DNA of 64,000 nucleotides from Streptomyces sp. Edi4 (GTDB lineage: Bacteria; Actinomycetota; Actinomycetes; Streptomycetales; Streptomycetaceae). Each line of letters starts with the position of its first letter. Position 1 is the stretch's first letter. This document shows positions 52,214 to 60,417 of the stretch, piece by piece. The notes under the pieces are model-generated. The model had not been told where the DNA came from and did no database searches. It was given only the letters and a program-made list of their open reading frames with translations. The translations under genes and the position numbers were made by a program. The DNA lies in contig NZ_JBEJGY010000004.1 of assembly GCF_040253615.1 (NCBI RefSeq), forward strand, positions 4,030,001 to 4,094,000. Direction: 5' to 3'.

Positions 52214-54031
52214 ATGTGCCGCATCTACGGCTACTTCAACGCACCCTCGACCACTCCCGGCGAACTCCGCGCCGTCGCCGCGCTGCAACGGCACGGCGGG
52301 CCCGACAGCCGGGGCAGCGCCCGCGACGGGAGCTGGGGAATCGGCAACAACCGGCTCGCGATCGTCGATCTCGACGGCGGACAGCAGCCGTACACGCTGG
52401 GCGAGGCGGTCAAGGTCGTCTTCAACGGCGAGATCTACAACCACGACGCCCTGCGCGACCGGCTGCGCGGACTCGGCCACACCTTCTCCGACCGCTGCGA
52501 CGGCAACGTGCTGCCCGCCCTGTACGCCGAGTACGGCGACGAGTTCACCGACCACCTCGACGGCATGTACACCATCGCCGTGGTGGACCTGCGCGGCGAG
52601 CGGCCCCGGCTGCTGCTGGCCACCGACCACATCGGGATGAAGCCGCTCTACTACCGCTGGGACGCGGTGAGCCGGTCCCTGCACTTCTCCTCCGAGATCC
52701 CCGCCCTGCTCGGGTTCGGGGGTGTCTCCACCGGCGCCTGGCAGCCGGGTCTTGACGCCTACCTCGCCACCAAGACACCGTTCGGCGAGCAGACGATGTT
52801 CGCCGACGTGCAGGTCCTGCCCCCGGCCGCCACGATGGTGTGCGAACTCGGCGGGACACCGCGCCTCGCGCGGCGGCCCCAACACGCCTGGCAGGGCGTC
52901 CCGTTCGACGACGAGGAGGCCGCGGGCGCGCTGGTGCGCGAGCGGCTGACCGCCGAGGTCGGCAGTCTGCTGGTCGCCGACGTGCCCGTCGCCGTCATCA
53001 CCTCGGGCGGGCTCGACTCCAGTCTCGTCACCGCGCTGGCGGCGCAGCACGGCCCGGTGGACTCCTTCAACATCGCCTACCGGGGCGACTGGCCGTTCGA
53101 CGAGCGGCACTTCGCCCGGCAAGCGGCACAGCGCGCGGGGGCGACGTACCACCAGGTGGAGATCGACCCGGCGACGTTCCCCTCCCTCATCGAGGACGTC
53201 GTCTGGCACCTGGGACAGCCCAACGCCGACCCGATCACGCTCAGCACGTACGCCCTCTTCCAGGCGGTGCGTGACGCGGGCTTCAAGGTCGCGCTGACCG
53301 GTGACGCGGCCGACGAGATCTTCGGCGGCTACTCCCGCATGCGCGCCGCGGCCCAGGCGGCCGCCTCCGGCGGCGGCGAATGGTACGCGGACTACGTGGA
53401 CGAGCTGGGCGTCCTGCCGTCCCACCGCCGCCACGCCCTTTACACCGACGCGTACCGCTCCCTCGTGAGGGAGACGGACGCGATCCCCGGCGAGGCGCTG
53501 TCGAGGCTGCGTGACGGCTCCGGCACAGTGCTGGAGCGGATCACCGAGTTCGAGCTCGGCCACCGGCTGCCCGCCTATCATCTGCGCCGCGTCGACCACC
53601 TGAGCATGGCGAGTTCGGTCGAGACCCGGCTGCCGTTCTGCCAGCGGAGCATCGTGGACGTGGGCCGTGGCCTGCCCGACGCGTTGCGCGTGCGGGACGG
53701 CAAGGTCAAGCGGACGCTGTACACGGCGGCCGCCGGCCTGGTGCCCGACGAGGTCCTCAACCGGCCCAAGCAGCCGTTCACCCTGCCCGTCACGGCCATG
53801 CTGGCGCCGGGTACGGCGCTGTGGGAGTACGCCCGGGACATGCTCGACCCGCGGCGGTTGCGCGCAGCGGGCCAGCTCGACCCGCGCGCCGTCGACGGCC
53901 TCTTCGCGGTCCAGGCCGAGAAGCCCGACGACACCACCGCCCTGACCGTGTGGGCACTGCTCGTGCACGAGGTGTGGCGCGAGCAGTTCCAGCGCGCGGC
54001 GGCGGCACCGGCCGTGGCGGTCCCGGCATGA
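52214..54031 (+). CDS. Asparagine synthetase (glutamine-hydrolysing) family
   Basis: A 605-aa AsnB-type enzyme with both halves intact. Cys2 (MCRIYGYF) is the glutaminase nucleophile, with RLAIVDL and NGEIYNH behind it. The synthetase half has the PP-loop SGGLDSS (264-270) and LTGDAADEIFGGY. It activates a carboxylate with ATP as acyl adenylate and attacks it with ammonia or an intramolecular amine (as in beta-lactam synthetase). Retained Cys2 favours a glutamine-dependent amide. Placement suggests a pathway amide rather than housekeeping asparagine. Overlaps the next gene (ATGA). Confidence 0.92.
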   Translation: MCRIYGYFNAPSTTPGELRAVAALQRHGGPDSRGSARDGSWGIGNNRLAIVDLDGGQQPYTLGEAVKVVFNGEIYNHDALRDRLRGLGHTFSDRCDGNVLPALYAEYGDEFTDHLDGMYTIAVVDLRGERPRLLLATDHIGMKPLYYRWDAVSRSLHFSSEIPALLGFGGVSTGAWQPGLDAYLATKTPFGEQTMFADVQVLPPAATMVCELGGTPRLARRPQHAWQGVPFDDEEAAGALVRERLTAEVGSLLVADVPVAVITSGGLDSSLVTALAAQHGPVDSFNIAYRGDWPFDERHFARQAAQRAGATYHQVEIDPATFPSLIEDVVWHLGQPNADPITLSTYALFQAVRDAGFKVALTGDAADEIFGGYSRMRAAAQAAASGGGEWYADYVDELGVLPSHRRHALYTDAYRSLVRETDAIPGEALSRLRDGSGTVLERITEFELGHRLPAYHLRRVDHLSMASSVETRLPFCQRSIVDVGRGLPDALRVRDGKVKRTLYTAAAGLVPDEVLNRPKQPFTLPVTAMLAPGTALWEYARDMLDPRRLRAAGQLDPRAVDGLFAVQAEKPDDTTALTVWALLVHEVWREQFQRAAAAPAVAVPA

Positions 54032-55083
54032 TCGGCCACCTCGCCTACGCGACGGGCAGCCCCTGCCCGACGGTCGTGCTGGACGCCGGCCGGATGGCGC
54101 CGGACGAGGACACCATCCGGCGCGATCTGACCGAGGTCCGGCGCTACCTGGACGCGGCGGGCGGCTCCCACGTGCTGAAGTTCGCTCTGGTGCGCCCCTC
54201 GGACCACCCGATGTTCGACCTCGACTACCGGTTCGTGCAGGCCCTGCCCGGCGGTCCTGACCGCTTCGACTTCCGCGGTTCCTGCGGGCATTCGATCCTG
54301 TCGGCGGTCGTGTCGGCCGAGCGGGCCGGCATGCTGGCGAAGCTCACGGCCGGCGACCGGGTCCGCGTGAACGTCCTGAACAACGGCGACAGCGTGGTGT
54401 GCGAGATCGACGCCACGGGCCGCGACGAAGTACGCCTGACTGTCTACTTCGTCCAGTCCAGCGCCGTACCGGTCTCGCGGCTGCTGCTGGCCGGCGAACC
54501 GCGCACCGCGCTGGAGGCGGACGGCAGGATCTACCCGGTCTCGCTCGTCTCGGCCGGCAACGCCTATGTGTTCGTGGACGCCCGCGAGCTGGGCGTCCGG
54601 GACCACACCGCGCTGTTCTCGGCCGGGAGCGACCTGTTCGAGCGGATGGGGCGGATCCGCCTCGCGGCCGCCGAACGGCTGGGCTGGTCCCCGGACGGCG
54701 CGTTCCCCAAGATCGCGGCGATCATGCCGACGGCGGGGGGCAGGATCGCCGCACGGGCGATCTCGGTGCCCAGCTGGCACCCCACGATCGCCCTGACGGG
54801 CGCGGTCTGTCTGGGCGCGGCGACCCAGGTCCCCGGCACGGTGCCCTGGCAGCTGGCCCGGGAACTGGGCCGCGACGGCGGCCTCATCGACATCACCACC
54901 CCCGGCGGCGACACAGCGGTCACCGCCACCACGCACGAGAACGGTGGCGAGCCGACGCTCACCTGGGTCGGCGTGGGACGCAAACAGGTCACCTTCCAGG
55001 GCTCGTTCGTACTCGAACCGCTGGCCCATCTGCACTTTGAGGAGATTACCCAATGCCTGGCACTGTCAGCGGCGTCCGCGTGA
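54028..55083 (+). CDS. PrpF/DapF-fold isomerase or racemase
   Basis: A 351-aa PrpF-family protein (two DapF-like halves). PrpF members isomerise methylaconitate, and the DapF fold also racemises amino acids through proton transfers. The first half has FDFRGSCGHSILSAV with a candidate catalytic Cys; the second has TPGGDTAVTATTHE. In the cycloserine pathway a DapF homologue racemises O-ureidoserine; a similar role here is only an analogy. The family identity is firm, the reaction open. Overlaps AsnB by four bases. Confidence 0.82.
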   Translation: MIGHLAYATGSPCPTVVLDAGRMAPDEDTIRRDLTEVRRYLDAAGGSHVLKFALVRPSDHPMFDLDYRFVQALPGGPDRFDFRGSCGHSILSAVVSAERAGMLAKLTAGDRVRVNVLNNGDSVVCEIDATGRDEVRLTVYFVQSSAVPVSRLLLAGEPRTALEADGRIYPVSLVSAGNAYVFVDARELGVRDHTALFSAGSDLFERMGRIRLAAAERLGWSPDGAFPKIAAIMPTAGGRIAARAISVPSWHPTIALTGAVCLGAATQVPGTVPWQLARELGRDGGLIDITTPGGDTAVTATTHENGGEPTLTWVGVGRKQVTFQGSFVLEPLAHLHFEEITQCLALSAASA

Positions 55084-56183
55084 GTACGCGGTTCACGCCC
55101 GACCTGCGGGCGCGGCTGCGCGAGTCGGCCGAGACGACCGCGCTGACCGGCGCGCCCGATGACGAGGCGCTCAAGGAACTGCGCGCGTCGGGCCTGCTCG
55201 CCACGGCCGTTCCCGCCGAGTACGGCGGCGCGGGCGGCGACGCGCGGGAGGTCAACCGGATCGTCGAGGAGCTGGCGACCGTCAACCCCTCGGTGTCCAT
55301 CATCGCCTTCCAGCATTTCGCGGTGAGCGCGCGCATCGCCGAGTGGGGCACGGACGAGCAGAAGGCCACCCTGCTGCCGCTGCTGGCGGACGGCACCTGT
55401 CTGGCGGCGTCGGCGTGGAGCGAGCCGGGCGCCGGCGCGGCGAAGCAGAAGCTCAGCAGCACCGGCACCCGCCGCCCGGACGGCACCTGGGTGCTCGACG
55501 GCGCAAAGTCCTTCACCACCGGGGCGTCCGTCGCGGACCTCTACCTCGTCCTCGTACAGACCGAGAAGCCCGAGGACGAGGCGCGCCGGGTGTATGGGGC
55601 CACGGGGCAGACGTTCTTCCTCGTCACCGCCGACAACCCGGGCCTGGTGCCGGACCTGAGCCTGGACCTGGCGGGCATGCGCGGCTCCGCGACCGGCTTC
55701 GTAACGCTGCGCCAGTGCGTGGTCGCGGCCACCGACCGGCTGGGACCCGAGGGCCACGCGCCCGAGATCATCGCGGGGGTGCGGGAGTCCGGGGCGACGC
55801 TGGGGGCCGTGGCGGTGGGCACCGCGCAGGCCGCGTTCGACCTGGTCGTGGACCACGCCGAGCGGCGCGGGCTGCTGGAGAGGCCGACCGTGCGGCACCG
55901 CCTGGCCGATCTGGCCACGCGGCTGGAGTCGGCGCGGGCCCTCGTTGAGCGGGCCGGGGCCCGTACGTCGGCGGCACCGGGCATGACGACCCTGCACAGC
56001 AAGCTGTACGCGTCCACCGTGGCGGAGGAGATCTGCCTGGACGTGGCCCGGATGCTGGGCTCCGCCGGCTACGTCACCTCCTCGCGGCTGAACCGGCTGC
56101 TCGCCGACGCCCGCGCGGTGGCGCTGATGGGACCCACGAACGACCTCGCGCGAGAGCTGGTGGCGGTGACATGGCAGAGCTGA
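55053..56183 (+). CDS. Acyl-CoA-dehydrogenase-fold flavoprotein, probable monooxygenase
   Basis: A 376-aa member of the acyl-CoA dehydrogenase superfamily: YGGAGGDAREVNRIVEEL and ASAWSEPGAGAAKQK are present. Where dehydrogenases have the catalytic Glu in an IYEGT-like motif, this protein has LMGPTND, so Glu is lost. The same fold includes N-oxygenases (nitrososynthases such as KijD3/DnmZ) and DszC, which take reduced flavin from a separate reductase; two such reductases are in this cluster. The ATG at 55053 has a good GAGGAG site; a GTG at 55080 gives the 4-bp overlap typical of this operon. Confidence 0.82.
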   Translation: MPGTVSGVRVSTRFTPDLRARLRESAETTALTGAPDDEALKELRASGLLATAVPAEYGGAGGDAREVNRIVEELATVNPSVSIIAFQHFAVSARIAEWGTDEQKATLLPLLADGTCLAASAWSEPGAGAAKQKLSSTGTRRPDGTWVLDGAKSFTTGASVADLYLVLVQTEKPEDEARRVYGATGQTFFLVTADNPGLVPDLSLDLAGMRGSATGFVTLRQCVVAATDRLGPEGHAPEIIAGVRESGATLGAVAVGTAQAAFDLVVDHAERRGLLERPTVRHRLADLATRLESARALVERAGARTSAAPGMTTLHSKLYASTVAEEICLDVARMLGSAGYVTSSRLNRLLADARAVALMGPTNDLARELVAVTWQS

Positions 56184-57586
56184 CCGCAAGCGTCGACCTG
56201 GTGGTCTCCGGCCGGAGACTGGTCGCGCCCGAGGGGGTGCGCCCCGGGCACGTGCTGATCGCCGACGGGCGCGTCGTGGCCATCACCGACGAGGACACCG
56301 CCCCCGCCGCGGCGCGCCGCATGGACGCCGGGGAGTACTACGTCCTGCCAGGACTCATCGACTCGCACGTCCACTTCCGCACCCCCGGTCTGACGCACAA
56401 GGAGGACTGGGAGCACGGCAGCCGAGCCGCTGTCGCCGGCGGGTTCACCACGGTGATGGACATGCCCAACACGGTCCCGCCGACGCTGACCGAGGACGCG
56501 ATGCGGGAGAAGGCCGCCCTGGTGGCGGGCCACTCCCTGGTCGACCACCGCTTCCACATCGGCGTCGACCCCGAGAACCCCCGGCTGCTGGCCGGCCTCG
56601 ACCCGGACGTCGCCACGAGTGCCAAGCTCTTCATGGCCGGACACCACACGGCACCCACCGTCGTACGCGACGCGGCCGTGCTGGAAAAGGCGTTCGTCGC
56701 CGCCGCCGCAGGCGGCGTGCAGCTGGTCCTGCACGCCGAGGACGACCAGCTGTTCCAGCTGCTCGACGGCTGGTGGGGCGAGCCGGACAGCTACCGGCAG
56801 TACGAGGCCCGGCGGCCCCGCAGCGGGGGCATCGCCGCCGTGGCCAAGGTCATCGAACTGGTCCGCCGGCACGGGACGAAGGCCCACATCCTGCACCTGT
56901 CCAGCGCGGAGGAGGCGGACCTGGTGTGCGCGGCGCGGGCCGCCGGAATGCCGATCTCCTTCGAGGTGACCGGACACCACCTGTCGTTCACCGACCAGGA
57001 CACCCAGCGGCTGGGCGCCCGTACCCGGCTGTCGCCGTCGATCCGCGGCCAGGCCGACCAGGACCGGCTGTGGGAGGCGTTGCGCGCCGGGCAGCCCGCC
57101 ACCATCGGCAGTGACCACGCGCCGCACACCATCGCTGAGAAGACGCGCTCGGTCCAGCAGTCGCCGCCCGGGCTGCCGGGTGTGCAGGAGTTGGCCGTCA
57201 GCGTGTGGACGGGCATGCGCCGCCGCTGGCCGGACGAGGACCCGGACGTCGCGGTCGGCCGTCTGGTCCGCCATCTCGCGTCCGGTCCGGCCGACTTGTT
57301 CCAGCTGCCCGGCAAGGGCCGGCTGGCCCCGGGCGCCGACGCGGACCTCGTCTTCTTCGCGCCCGACGCCACGTGGATGCTCTCCGCGCGCGACGTGCGC
57401 GCCAAGTGCGGCTGGTCGGCGTACGAGGGCTGGACGATGACCGGCCGCGTCGAACGCACCCTGCGGGCGGGCCGCACCGTGTGGGACGCGGCCACCGGGG
57501 AGTTCGGGGCGTACGACGGGCGCTGGCTGGGCACGGCCGCCGCGCCGGCCCGGGAACCCGCGCTCGCCCAGGAAGGAACACGCTGA
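56171..57586 (+). CDS. Dihydroorotase/allantoinase-like amidohydrolase
   Basis: A 471-aa cyclic amidohydrolase. All metal ligands are there: HVH (H66, H68), K152 in SAKLFM (the lysine that is carboxylated), H188, H242 and D315 (GSDHAPH). It opens or closes a ring amide such as dihydroorotate, allantoin or hydantoin; KCGWSAYEG near the end is closer to dihydroorotases. Pyrimidine or purine enzymes are not encoded nearby, so a pathway-specific ring substrate is more likely. It overlaps the ACAD-like gene by 13 bp and its TGA overlaps the next ATG. Confidence 0.9.
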   Translation: MAELTASVDLVVSGRRLVAPEGVRPGHVLIADGRVVAITDEDTAPAAARRMDAGEYYVLPGLIDSHVHFRTPGLTHKEDWEHGSRAAVAGGFTTVMDMPNTVPPTLTEDAMREKAALVAGHSLVDHRFHIGVDPENPRLLAGLDPDVATSAKLFMAGHHTAPTVVRDAAVLEKAFVAAAAGGVQLVLHAEDDQLFQLLDGWWGEPDSYRQYEARRPRSGGIAAVAKVIELVRRHGTKAHILHLSSAEEADLVCAARAAGMPISFEVTGHHLSFTDQDTQRLGARTRLSPSIRGQADQDRLWEALRAGQPATIGSDHAPHTIAEKTRSVQQSPPGLPGVQELAVSVWTGMRRRWPDEDPDVAVGRLVRHLASGPADLFQLPGKGRLAPGADADLVFFAPDATWMLSARDVRAKCGWSAYEGWTMTGRVERTLRAGRTVWDAATGEFGAYDGRWLGTAAAPAREPALAQEGTR

Positions 57587-58794
57587 TGGAGCAGGTGTCG
57601 CACAAGCGCACCGCGGTCGTCGCGGGCGGCGGCATCGGCGGGCTGGCCGCAGCCGCCGCGCTGGCCGGCGCCGGCCTTGAGGTCACGGTCGTCGAACGGG
57701 CCCCGAGCATCCTCGACGTCGGGTCCGGTCTGATGCTGTACGCGAACGGCGTCCGGGCAGCCGACGCCATCAGCGCCCGCCTCGGCGCGCGCGTCCGCGC
57801 CGACGGACATGTCACCGGCCCGGACGACGTACGACTGCTGCTGGACAGCACCGGGAACGTGCTGTCGAAGGAGCCGATCGGCCAGGTGGGAGAACGGCTG
57901 GGCGCGCCGCAGATCCCGATTCTGCGTACGGCCCTCCAGACGGCCCTGCTGGACGAGGCGGTCGCCATGGGCGCGAGCGTGCGTCTCGCGCTGGCGGTCG
58001 AGGGGTACGCCGGCGCGCCGGACGGCCGGGTGACGGTCCGTCTGTCGGACGGCTCCGCCGTGACCGCCGACCTGCTGGTGGCAGCGGACGGCATCAAGTC
58101 GGCCATCCGCCGGCACATGCTGGACGACGGCCTCCCGCACTACCGCGGCTACACCTCGGTACGCGGCCGCACCAGCGGTTCGCCGTTGTACCCGCAGCCG
58201 TTCGTCGCCAACGGGCGCGGGGTCCAGCTGTTCGTGGCCCCGGTCGGCGGCGGCGCGATGTACTGGGCCGCCAAGATCACCGCCGAGGCCGGGGTCTGGC
58301 CCGCGATGGGCCGCACGGCCGCGCTCGCCGCGCTCCTGGAGACCCTCGACGGCTGGCACGAGCCGATCGTCGACCTGATCCGCGACGCGGACCCCGACGT
58401 CGCCGTGACCGACATCCACGACCGCGACCCGGCCCCCACGTGGCTCGACGGCAGGGTCGCCCTGCTCGGTGACGCCGCGCATCCCATGGTCCCGGCGATG
58501 GGCCAGGGCGCGAACATGGCGCTCGAGGACGCCGTGGTCCTGGCCGCGGCGCTGCGGGACCACGACGACGTGGACATCGCTCTCAAGGAGTACGAACGGC
58601 AGCGCATCGAGCGGACGTCGGCCGTGGTGCTGCACTCGCGCCGCCAGGGCGCGCTGGACCAGGGCGCCAGCCAGGCCGAGGAGACGGCGCGCAACGACTT
58701 CATGAAGGCGCACGGCCGCAAGGACGAGTCGATCTTCGACGTCGTCGCCTGGACCCCCACATCCCACCTCTCACGGAAGGCCGCTGAAGCATGA
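57586..58794 (+). CDS. FAD-dependent monooxygenase (PHBH/HpxO fold)
   Basis: A 402-aa group A flavin monooxygenase. The dinucleotide loop GGGIGG (14-19) binds FAD, VAADGIKS is the DG motif, and LLGDAAHPMVPAMGQGANMALED is the GD motif that binds the flavin ribityl chain. The family hydroxylates aromatic or electron-rich rings, including urate (HpxO). As a single-component enzyme it does not need the flavin reductases in the cluster. ATG at 57586 overlaps the amidohydrolase stop. Confidence 0.9.
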   Translation: MEQVSHKRTAVVAGGGIGGLAAAAALAGAGLEVTVVERAPSILDVGSGLMLYANGVRAADAISARLGARVRADGHVTGPDDVRLLLDSTGNVLSKEPIGQVGERLGAPQIPILRTALQTALLDEAVAMGASVRLALAVEGYAGAPDGRVTVRLSDGSAVTADLLVAADGIKSAIRRHMLDDGLPHYRGYTSVRGRTSGSPLYPQPFVANGRGVQLFVAPVGGGAMYWAAKITAEAGVWPAMGRTAALAALLETLDGWHEPIVDLIRDADPDVAVTDIHDRDPAPTWLDGRVALLGDAAHPMVPAMGQGANMALEDAVVLAAALRDHDDVDIALKEYERQRIERTSAVVLHSRRQGALDQGASQAEETARNDFMKAHGRKDESIFDVVAWTPTSHLSRKAAEA

Positions 58795-59384
58795 AGACGG
58801 CGGAGACAGGACGAATCCCGCACATCGTGCTGATCAGCGGTTCGCTGCGGCCCGGGTCGACGTCGGACCGGATCGCCGGGTGGTGTGCCGAACAGTGCCG
58901 GGAGAGGGGCGCCACGACCCGGACCTTCCATGGCGCCGAGATCGACTTCCCCTTCTACCAGCCCGGTCTGTCCGAACACCACGAGGCTCTGCGGGAGTTC
59001 CTGCGCGAACTCGGCCGGGCGGACGGCGTGGTCCTGGTCTCACCGACCTACCACGGCACCGTGTCGGGCCTGCTCAAGAACGCCCTGGACTACGCCAACG
59101 ACCTCGGCGGCCCGCGGCCTTTCCTGGACGGCCGTGCCATCGGCTGCGTCGCGGTCGGCGCCGGCACCCAGGGCACGGTGTCCACCCTGGGGACCCTGCG
59201 TACCATCAGCCACTCCTTGCGCGGCTGGCCCACACCGCTCGGGGTGGTCGTGCCGCACGCGAACGCGCTCATCTCGGACACCGCACTGGCCGAGCCGCAC
59301 CACCGGGAGAAGATGATCGAAATGGTCTCCCAGGTGCTCTTCCTGAGCCGCGCGCACACCACCGCCGACCTCGTCACCGTCTGA
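58791..59384 (+). CDS. NADPH-dependent FMN reductase (B)
   Basis: A 197-aa flavodoxin-like reductase. SGSLRPGSTSDRIAG is the FMN loop, and VSPTYHGTVSGLLKNALDYAND the second conserved segment. It probably supplies reduced flavin to a partner oxygenase, with the ACAD-fold flavoprotein the best candidate. Overlaps the FAD monooxygenase gene (ATGA). Paralogous to the reductase at 48673, which controls the other arm. Confidence 0.9.
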   Translation: MKTAETGRIPHIVLISGSLRPGSTSDRIAGWCAEQCRERGATTRTFHGAEIDFPFYQPGLSEHHEALREFLRELGRADGVVLVSPTYHGTVSGLLKNALDYANDLGGPRPFLDGRAIGCVAVGAGTQGTVSTLGTLRTISHSLRGWPTPLGVVVPHANALISDTALAEPHHREKMIEMVSQVLFLSRAHTTADLVTV

Positions 59385-59463
59385 CCCCCGCCACCATCCG
59401 TCCCCGACGCCGGCCGTCCCCGAAGCCGGCCGGACGACCCAACCATCCGAAGGAGTCCGCTCC

Positions 59464-59742
59464 ATGCCGCACACCCTTGGCCCCATCTGGCGTGACGCCA
59501 ACGTCCGCTCCGGCCCGTCCCTCGACAGCCACATCCAGCGGCATTTGCTCCCTGGCGACGGTACGAGCTACCAGGCCGTCGACTGGGTGAAGGGCGACGA
59601 GGTCGTCGAGGGCGAGAACCCCAACGGGGAGATCGTCAGCGACATCTGGTTCCAGCTCACCCTCGGCGGCTGGTGCAGCGCCGTGAACTTCGAGCCGGAC
59701 ACCATCGCCCAGGTCCTCGGGCAGGACAGCGCCACGGCCTGA
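59464..59742 (+). CDS. Small SH3-like protein, last gene of the cluster
   Basis: A 92-aa protein with the bacterial SH3-type start motif (ANVRSGPSLDSHI) and a hydrophobic, Trp-containing end (SDIWFQLTLGGWCSAVNF). Bacterial SH3 proteins are usually secreted and wall-bound, but this one has no signal peptide, so it should stay in the cytoplasm. A good ribosome site (GAAGGAG) precedes ATG at 59464. It may be a scaffold or immunity factor for the pathway; function unknown. Confidence 0.75.
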   Translation: MPHTLGPIWRDANVRSGPSLDSHIQRHLLPGDGTSYQAVDWVKGDEVVEGENPNGEIVSDIWFQLTLGGWCSAVNFEPDTIAQVLGQDSATA

Positions 59743-60145
59743 CCTGCCCCCACCCACGTCCCTCCCGCGCCACCCCCGTGCGCGGGAGGGATGCCGGCCG
59801 CCCGTCGGGTCGTCGCGGACACGGGCCGGGAGCGTTCACGCCAAGCCGGGCAGCAAGGCGCCGCGGCCCTGGTCCCTTCGACGACGGCCATGCCCTCGAA
59901 GGGCTCGGACATGGTCGGGCCGGTGGACGCCCTCCGCCGGCTTGGCGTGCTTCTTCCAGCCCAGCGCCTCGCGTCCGAGGGCCGGCCGGTCCTGGGGACC
60001 CTCGCTCTCCTGGCGGCGCCGGCCGCGACACAACCATGACCCTCGGTCCATCCCGGCGGCCAGCGCCGGCCGCGGTCTCGGCGCGGGCCATGCGCAGACA
60101 CTGATGGAAGGCACGTGCCCACTCGGTGCCCACCAGGCGCAGCAG
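59743..60145. other. Gap between cluster end and tRNA-Ala
   Basis: About 400 bp. A strong hairpin lies at 59759-59791. Reading frames on both strands across 59790-60110 are uninterrupted for up to about 90 codons but look like GC-rich noise, without motif or good ribosome site, so no gene is called. Confidence 0.4.
59759..59791 (+). terminator. Terminator of the rightward biosynthetic arm
   Basis: A perfect 12-bp stem (TCCCTCCCGCGC / GCGCGGGAGGGA) with a 9-nt loop, 17 bp after the stop of the SH3-like gene. It marks the likely right boundary of the cluster's main transcript. Confidence 0.85.
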
Positions 60146-60185
60146 AAAACCCTCCGACCCGCGTTCTCGCAGGTCGGAGGGTTTT
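60146..60185 (-). terminator. Terminator downstream of tRNA-Ala
   Basis: A 14-bp perfect stem (AAAACCCTCCGACC / GGTCGGAGGGTTTT) with a 12-nt loop and A/T-rich feet, 8 bp past the tRNA-Ala 3' end on the minus strand. Confidence 0.9.
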
Positions 60186-60192
60186 CCTTCTG

Positions 60193-60265
60193 TGGAGCCT
60201 AGGAGATTCGAACTCCTGACATCTGCCTTGCAAAGGCAGCGCTCTACCAACTGAGCTAAGGCCCC
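60193..60265 (-). tRNA. tRNA-Ala (anticodon TGC)
   Basis: A 73-nt tRNA with acceptor stem GGGGCCT / AGGCTCC (one G-T pair), D-arm TAGCTCAGTTGGTAGAG, anticodon loop TTTGCAA (anticodon TGC, alanine), T-loop GTTCGAATC, discriminator A; the CCA end is not encoded. Its 3' end faces the biosynthetic cluster, the side on which tRNA-targeted islands insert. Confidence 0.97.
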
Positions 60266-60417
60266 GGATGAGGTGGTGCGGAACAAGAGTACCGGGTGGA
60301 ACGGGGGATCTCCCAAAAGGATTGGGACTCCCGGTGAACGACCACTCTCCGTAAGATGCTCGGCGAGGTTCGCACCCGTGAAGCGGCCTCACTGGGGAAG
60401 CGATGGGGAGACGCGCA

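Noticed and set aside
44190..55083. Calling the cluster a D-cycloserine pathway
   Set aside because: CysE, CysK, DapF-fold and ATP-grasp functions are shared, but there is no arginase-like or heme N-hydroxyarginine enzyme, and the AsnB, aldolase, TauD, ACAD and amidohydrolase genes are not part of that pathway.
59464..59742. The small terminal gene as a RiPP precursor peptide
   Set aside because: It has an SH3-like motif, no leader/core pattern and no recognisable cyclodehydratase, LanM or radical SAM partner nearby.
59790..60110. Possible small genes on either strand before tRNA-Ala
   Set aside because: Open frames exist in several phases with no ribosome site, no motif and biased Arg/Pro/Gly composition typical of non-coding high-GC DNA.
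60193..60265. tRNA-Ala as an attachment site for an integrated element
   Set aside because: The 3' end of the tRNA (GTTCGAATCTCCTAGG region) is not repeated near 39755-40140 or elsewhere in the window by eye, and no integrase, excisionase or plasmid gene is present.
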